64,000 bases of DNA from Siphlonurus alternatus. Taxonomy: Eukaryota; Arthropoda; Insecta; Ephemeroptera; Siphlonuridae. A program made the translations under genes and the position numbers. A model generated the notes under the pieces. That model did no database searches. It saw only the letters and a program-made list of their open reading frames with translations, and was not told the DNA's origin. This document shows, one piece after another, positions 59,846 to 64,000 of this stretch. Where the stretch lies: the NCBI GenBank assembly GCA_949825025.1, contig OX463779.1, forward strand, positions 45,121,520-45,185,519. The letters run 5' to 3'. The first letter of the stretch is position 1, and every line of letters starts with the position of its first letter.

Positions 59846-61430
59846 CTTGACTTTTTGTGTCATACGTCATAATTGTGACGACATGCGGATTCGAATAAAA
59901 GATCAACAAACTTTGTGACACTTATATATAGTGCATTAGATAAAAGAAAAAAGAGCCTGCGTTAAAACATACGATTAACTCCCACTCTATATATAGCCAC
60001 AGAATAGATAGCAAATATTATGACGGAATCTAAAATGAGATTATAAAGAATTGGGGAGAGAGAGAAAAAAAAAATCATTTGTTTTTTTGCCGCTATCCAA
60101 AGAGGAAATTTAAGTTTTAAGATAATAAAACGTATGTATCTAACTTATCAAAACACAAACTGTTTTTGTAACTTAACAAAATATTGAAAAAAAGAAGCTT
60201 ATTTGTTCTAACAATTTTTTTTTATTATTAAACAAAAAGATTGAAAATATTTTCAAAAAAATCAACGTATATTTCCTGGAAATAGAATTGTTATTGACGT
60301 TTTTTTGTCTTTTAAGACTTGAATTTGACATACTGTATAAACTTTATTTACTAAAGAACAATGAAGATGGTGCCATGCTCATCCAAGTGAGGGTCCTTGA
60401 AGCTGTTTCCAGGGAGAAAGATTATATGATGGACACGCGGAGTCTAAAACTTGAAATTTATTAATTCTTAATACGTCTCTCTCTGAATTACGAGAATGAT
60501 ATCGAATCACCATAATTGAGAGACATGAATCTATAATATAGCCATAATGAGTTCAATTCACGAAACCTGGCTATAACTGCATGCTTCGTGAATCGCGCCC
60601 AAATTTATAAGTATAGACCCAGTAATATAATATTAATTCAAATTTTTAATCTAATATCAGACATAGCTATAGCTCTGCTCATGCAGTTTGAGTTAGTTTG
60701 TTCTGTATCAAACAGCAAAAATTTATTATTTTTTTACCAAATAGTATCAGAAATATTGAAAGTGATGTTGTTTTTAAAAATTGTTTAAAAATATTTTGAT
60801 TGAAATATATAAGAGTTCTATTCACTTGTCAGTGAAATCTTATTTTAGTAATGAAATTAGTGAAAGTGTTATGATTGATGTACACGTTAATAATTGACAC
60901 TTTGTTTCTCATTGACTCTATTTTTTATGGTTTAAATCAATCTGTGTTGTATGTTATCATTGTTATCTAAGGTTATCTTTAATATTTTCTTCAATTTTTT
61001 TTACGTGAACCATGTTGTCTGTACATGTTGTTTCAAATAAATAAATCAAAATAAATAAATTTACAAAAAAAAAAAAAAATCGCAGAAAGTGAAATGAATT
61101 TTTAAAAGTATTTATTTATAAATTATAACATATCATTAAATTAATGTAAAATTACATTGATAAATTTTGTATATAAATTAAATGGACTGTATTCATGAAA
61201 CAAATAAATATGAGCAGACATCTTCACTAATTGCTTTTTTTTTATGTATACTCTTAATTTGTTGTCTTTTTTTATAATAACCTCCATATGCCTTGTTCAA
61301 TCGTGTTAGATCATGTCTTTATTATATTTGTCACACAAAATCATTTTGTGTGTTTTTTTATTCACAATTAATATCGAGTACATTTTATTTTCAATTAATT
61401 TTGATTTCCTGAGACGTTTAAAAAGCACGC
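59846..61430. other. AT-rich stretch, nothing recognised
   Basis: No gene or repeat was identified. An A run near 61064-61079 follows an AAATAAATAAATC tract and could be the end of an old retroposon. Confidence 0.3.
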
Positions 61431-61433
61431 CAG

Positions 61434-61560
61434 ACCATCAGACTGTGCAGACGGCGAACATGAGCGCTGAGGGACCACACCAGAAGTCGCCCAGGGACCG
61501 TCTGCATTGCTCGCCCCCGCCGTAAAGAAAAAGTCACGGACGCAAAGAGTGACGTCATCA
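61434..61560. other. GC-rich island with short hairpin
   Basis: About 125 bp of higher GC include TGCAGACGG...CCGTCTGCA inverted repeats and a 22-codon ATG frame on the + strand ending in SPPP and TAA. It could be an exon, a promoter or a small element. I cannot decide between these. Confidence 0.25.
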
Positions 61561-63384
61561 AGTCCAGGTGATAATTACGAATTAATTTCGTGAAAAAATT
61601 AAAATAGAATCGGAAATATCCTTTCTCTAATTGATATTTATAACGAAATGATCATTTTTAAACAGCTGAAGCTAAAAGTAATCTTTTGATTAATATAATT
61701 ATTTATAAATATTTAATTTTTATTGTCTGTTATTAAAATGACACTGTTTCAATTAAACGTATAAATATAATGTAATAAGCAGTTGTAAATTTATTTTTTT
61801 CATATTATGCTATAAATTGCTACAAACTAAGGTAGTAATCTAGTAAACAGAAAGCAATACTGGGAAGCTGAGGGGATATTTGCCACCAAAAGACTTGATA
61901 ATGAAATGTGACATTTGATTACGTTCTCACCCCATTGGCTGAGACATGGAAGTGTTTCTTCTTCCTTGTTTATCCCGTCTGAGTTTTTTTCTCAGGGGGA
62001 GAATAGCAAACGTTGTTGACACATACGTATATAAGCTAGATATAGGGCTACTCCATACGACGTTGTATTGCACGTGTTGATCGAGCTAAAGTCTATAATC
62101 AAGATAAAAAATAATGAGCAGGTAACACGAAAAAATTAAAAATTAATTTCACAAGAATTTACAAAAATTTAAGTAATATTCCCAGGTAAAATTACTGCTG
62201 TTACATTTTTTTTTTTTTTTTTTTTGCATAAAAATTCAGATAAAATAAAGACTACAAATCAGAGAGGGAACTATATATTAAATTTATATATGTTACATCT
62301 TTTTGATGGAGCTGAATTTTTATTTAATTTAAGGACCAGCTTAGTCTTTCCCCGTTCAATTACATAATATTAAAAGCAAATATATTGTAAAAGAATATAA
62401 TGTAATTACACTGCATGTGCATCTGGTTCACGCGTTACTAACTTAATTATATATTATATTTTCGTAAGGCGACAGCTTCCAGCATGTGATCGGGCTATAT
62501 GATGATAACCATGAGACTTTACACAAATATTAACAACGCTGGGAGATAATGTTTTATCAACCAAAACTTCAAAATATATGGATTCGATCGATGGACTCTA
62601 TTCTCCCTCCTCCCCTATCAATATATGAACCCTATTGTAGGGTACTCATGGTTACTATAATGAAAAGACTGGATTTAACTTCCCGGCTCTTCTTTTTTAA
62701 CCCGACCTATAATATAGCAGCATATTAAAAAGTAAAACACATTCGAAATAGCTAATTTCAATTATAATTTGAATTACATTACTTCAAATATTATATTAAT
62801 TTATACTATTTAATTATTATATTTATTATTATTTACATATTTGAAGGACAAAAAAAGTAAAGGCAATTTTAGTGTAGACCTAATTAGGTTACATTTAACT
62901 AGCTAATTTTTAAATATAAATGATTTCCATATAATTTTTTTTTTTGAAAAAAATGATAACGCCGAAACCTGGCAAATTCTCTCGTCGCATAGGATTTCAC
63001 AGCTTTTGCGTCATCGCGTCGCATCACCGTTTTCACCATGTGGATCCGCCTTAACAGTTTCGGAGTACCTGTATCTACCCTTCCTTACTGTCTTCATGCT
63101 TTACGTTTACGCCAGTGGCTAAGGAAAACAGTCTTCCACTCGTCCAACCTTATTAACGTTAATGACACTCTATCGCTTCACATAATTCACGTAAATAATC
63201 ATTTTGCAGGTGGGATTTTTCGTCGTCTATTAATAACAACTTAGATGGGGACAGCTAGGTCTTCGCACACGTCCGCTCACCCACGTTCGATGTTATTTTC
63301 ATAATAGCCTTATAACATGACTAGCTTTGGACATTTCTTCACCTTAGTTTTTATTTGATATATATAACAATAAAAAGTTAGAAA

Positions 63385-63694
63385 TAGAGTCAAAAATTTT
63401 CAATGTAAAAATGGATAGAGGGTGCAAAGTTATGCCACTATGATTTTTTTTCCAGATTTTTTAGAGACCGGGAAGTATTGCTAAGAAGTTTTGCCAAGAT
63501 TAGGTTTGATCCCTCGCCCCTTTTAGATCATATTCTTTTTTAGGAGAGGCGTTTAGAGGCATCACTTTCTATGTACTTTCAATAAATGTTTAAAAATAGT
63601 TCCAGAACTCTAAAAAATCTGAAAAAAATCAAACTAGCATAACTTTGCACCCTCTATTCATTTCTGTAATAAAAAATATTGAGGTCGATATTCC
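63385..63694. mobile_element. MITE family C, copy 9
   Basis: It has AATGGATAGAGGGTGCAAAG at the left and CTTTGCACCCTCTATTCATT at the right, with inner AGATTTTTTAGAGACCGGGA. The centre has diverged and lacks the TGACGTCA sites. Confidence 0.7.
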
Positions 63695-64000
63695 ATTGCT
63701 ACATTTTGTATAATATAATTAGTATAATTACCAATAATAAGTACCAATCGGGATCATTACGCGGAAGCATGCATTAATTAGTAAAATTCTTAACTCACAT
63801 AACAATTTTAAATATTTTTCAGAATATTTTGCTAACGAATCATACATGGTAAATCAAATTAAGATATAATTTTAGCTTCAAACAGGAACATATTATACTA
63901 TGCAATGTATACTTTTTTCTGTTATTCTCTAATTCAATTATTAAAAGAAAAAATATAACATTGAAACTATATAAAATACTAAATATATGCAACAGTCAAT

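Overview
This is a eukaryotic, AT-rich and very repeat-rich window, most likely from an arthropod. The genes have GT-AG introns. CYFIP/Sra-1 reconstructs to 1291 residues, which is my recollection of the insect length. There is an arthropod-style insulin-like peptide gene. No bacterial, organellar or CRISPR feature was seen. Most of the DNA is non-coding and filled with small inverted-repeat transposons (MITEs), SINEs, one LINE and one giant foldback element.

Layout. (1) 833-2761, + strand: the last two exons of an unidentified gene ending in a CAAX box. (2) 6536-7106, - strand: POMP, the proteasome maturation factor, three coding exons. (3) 9955-26160, - strand: CYFIP/Sra-1, a subunit of the WAVE regulatory complex, 22 coding exons whose introns hold more than a dozen MITEs and a tRNA-derived SINE. 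(4) 27142-35955: an 8.8-kb foldback element flanked by a perfect 9-bp direct repeat (CCAATGTTA). It is inserted between the divergent CYFIP and TIMM8 genes. (5) 36102-41147, + strand: TIMM8, a mitochondrial small Tim chaperone, two exons. Its single intron contains an antisense LINE whose endonuclease and reverse transcriptase motifs are intact. (6) 46137-48007, - strand: an insulin-like peptide gene with three coding exons. Two candidate upstream non-coding first exons lie near 52.8 kb and 59.2 kb. (7) 48-64 kb: intergenic or intronic sequence with MITEs, two 5S-rRNA-derived SINEs and microsatellites.

Most notable discovery. The LINE in the TIMM8 intron encodes an ORF1 protein with a coiled coil, then a macrodomain that closely resembles the TARG1/OARD1 ADP-ribose glycohydrolase type. 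Both positions equivalent to the TARG1 catalytic Lys and Asp are kept. A possible SGNH-like domain follows. ORF1 and ORF2 are in the same frame, separated by one UGA (next base C), and ORF2 has no AUG for 119 codons. This suggests stop-codon readthrough or one interrupted polyprotein. A retrotransposon that reverses ADP-ribosylation could be a counter-defence against host PARP-type restriction. That role is an inference.

The host genes do not form a functional pathway. They cover proteasome assembly, actin nucleation control, mitochondrial import and endocrine signalling. Exon coordinates were read by eye from splice sites and reading phase. MITE boundaries are approximate unless a target-site duplication is stated.
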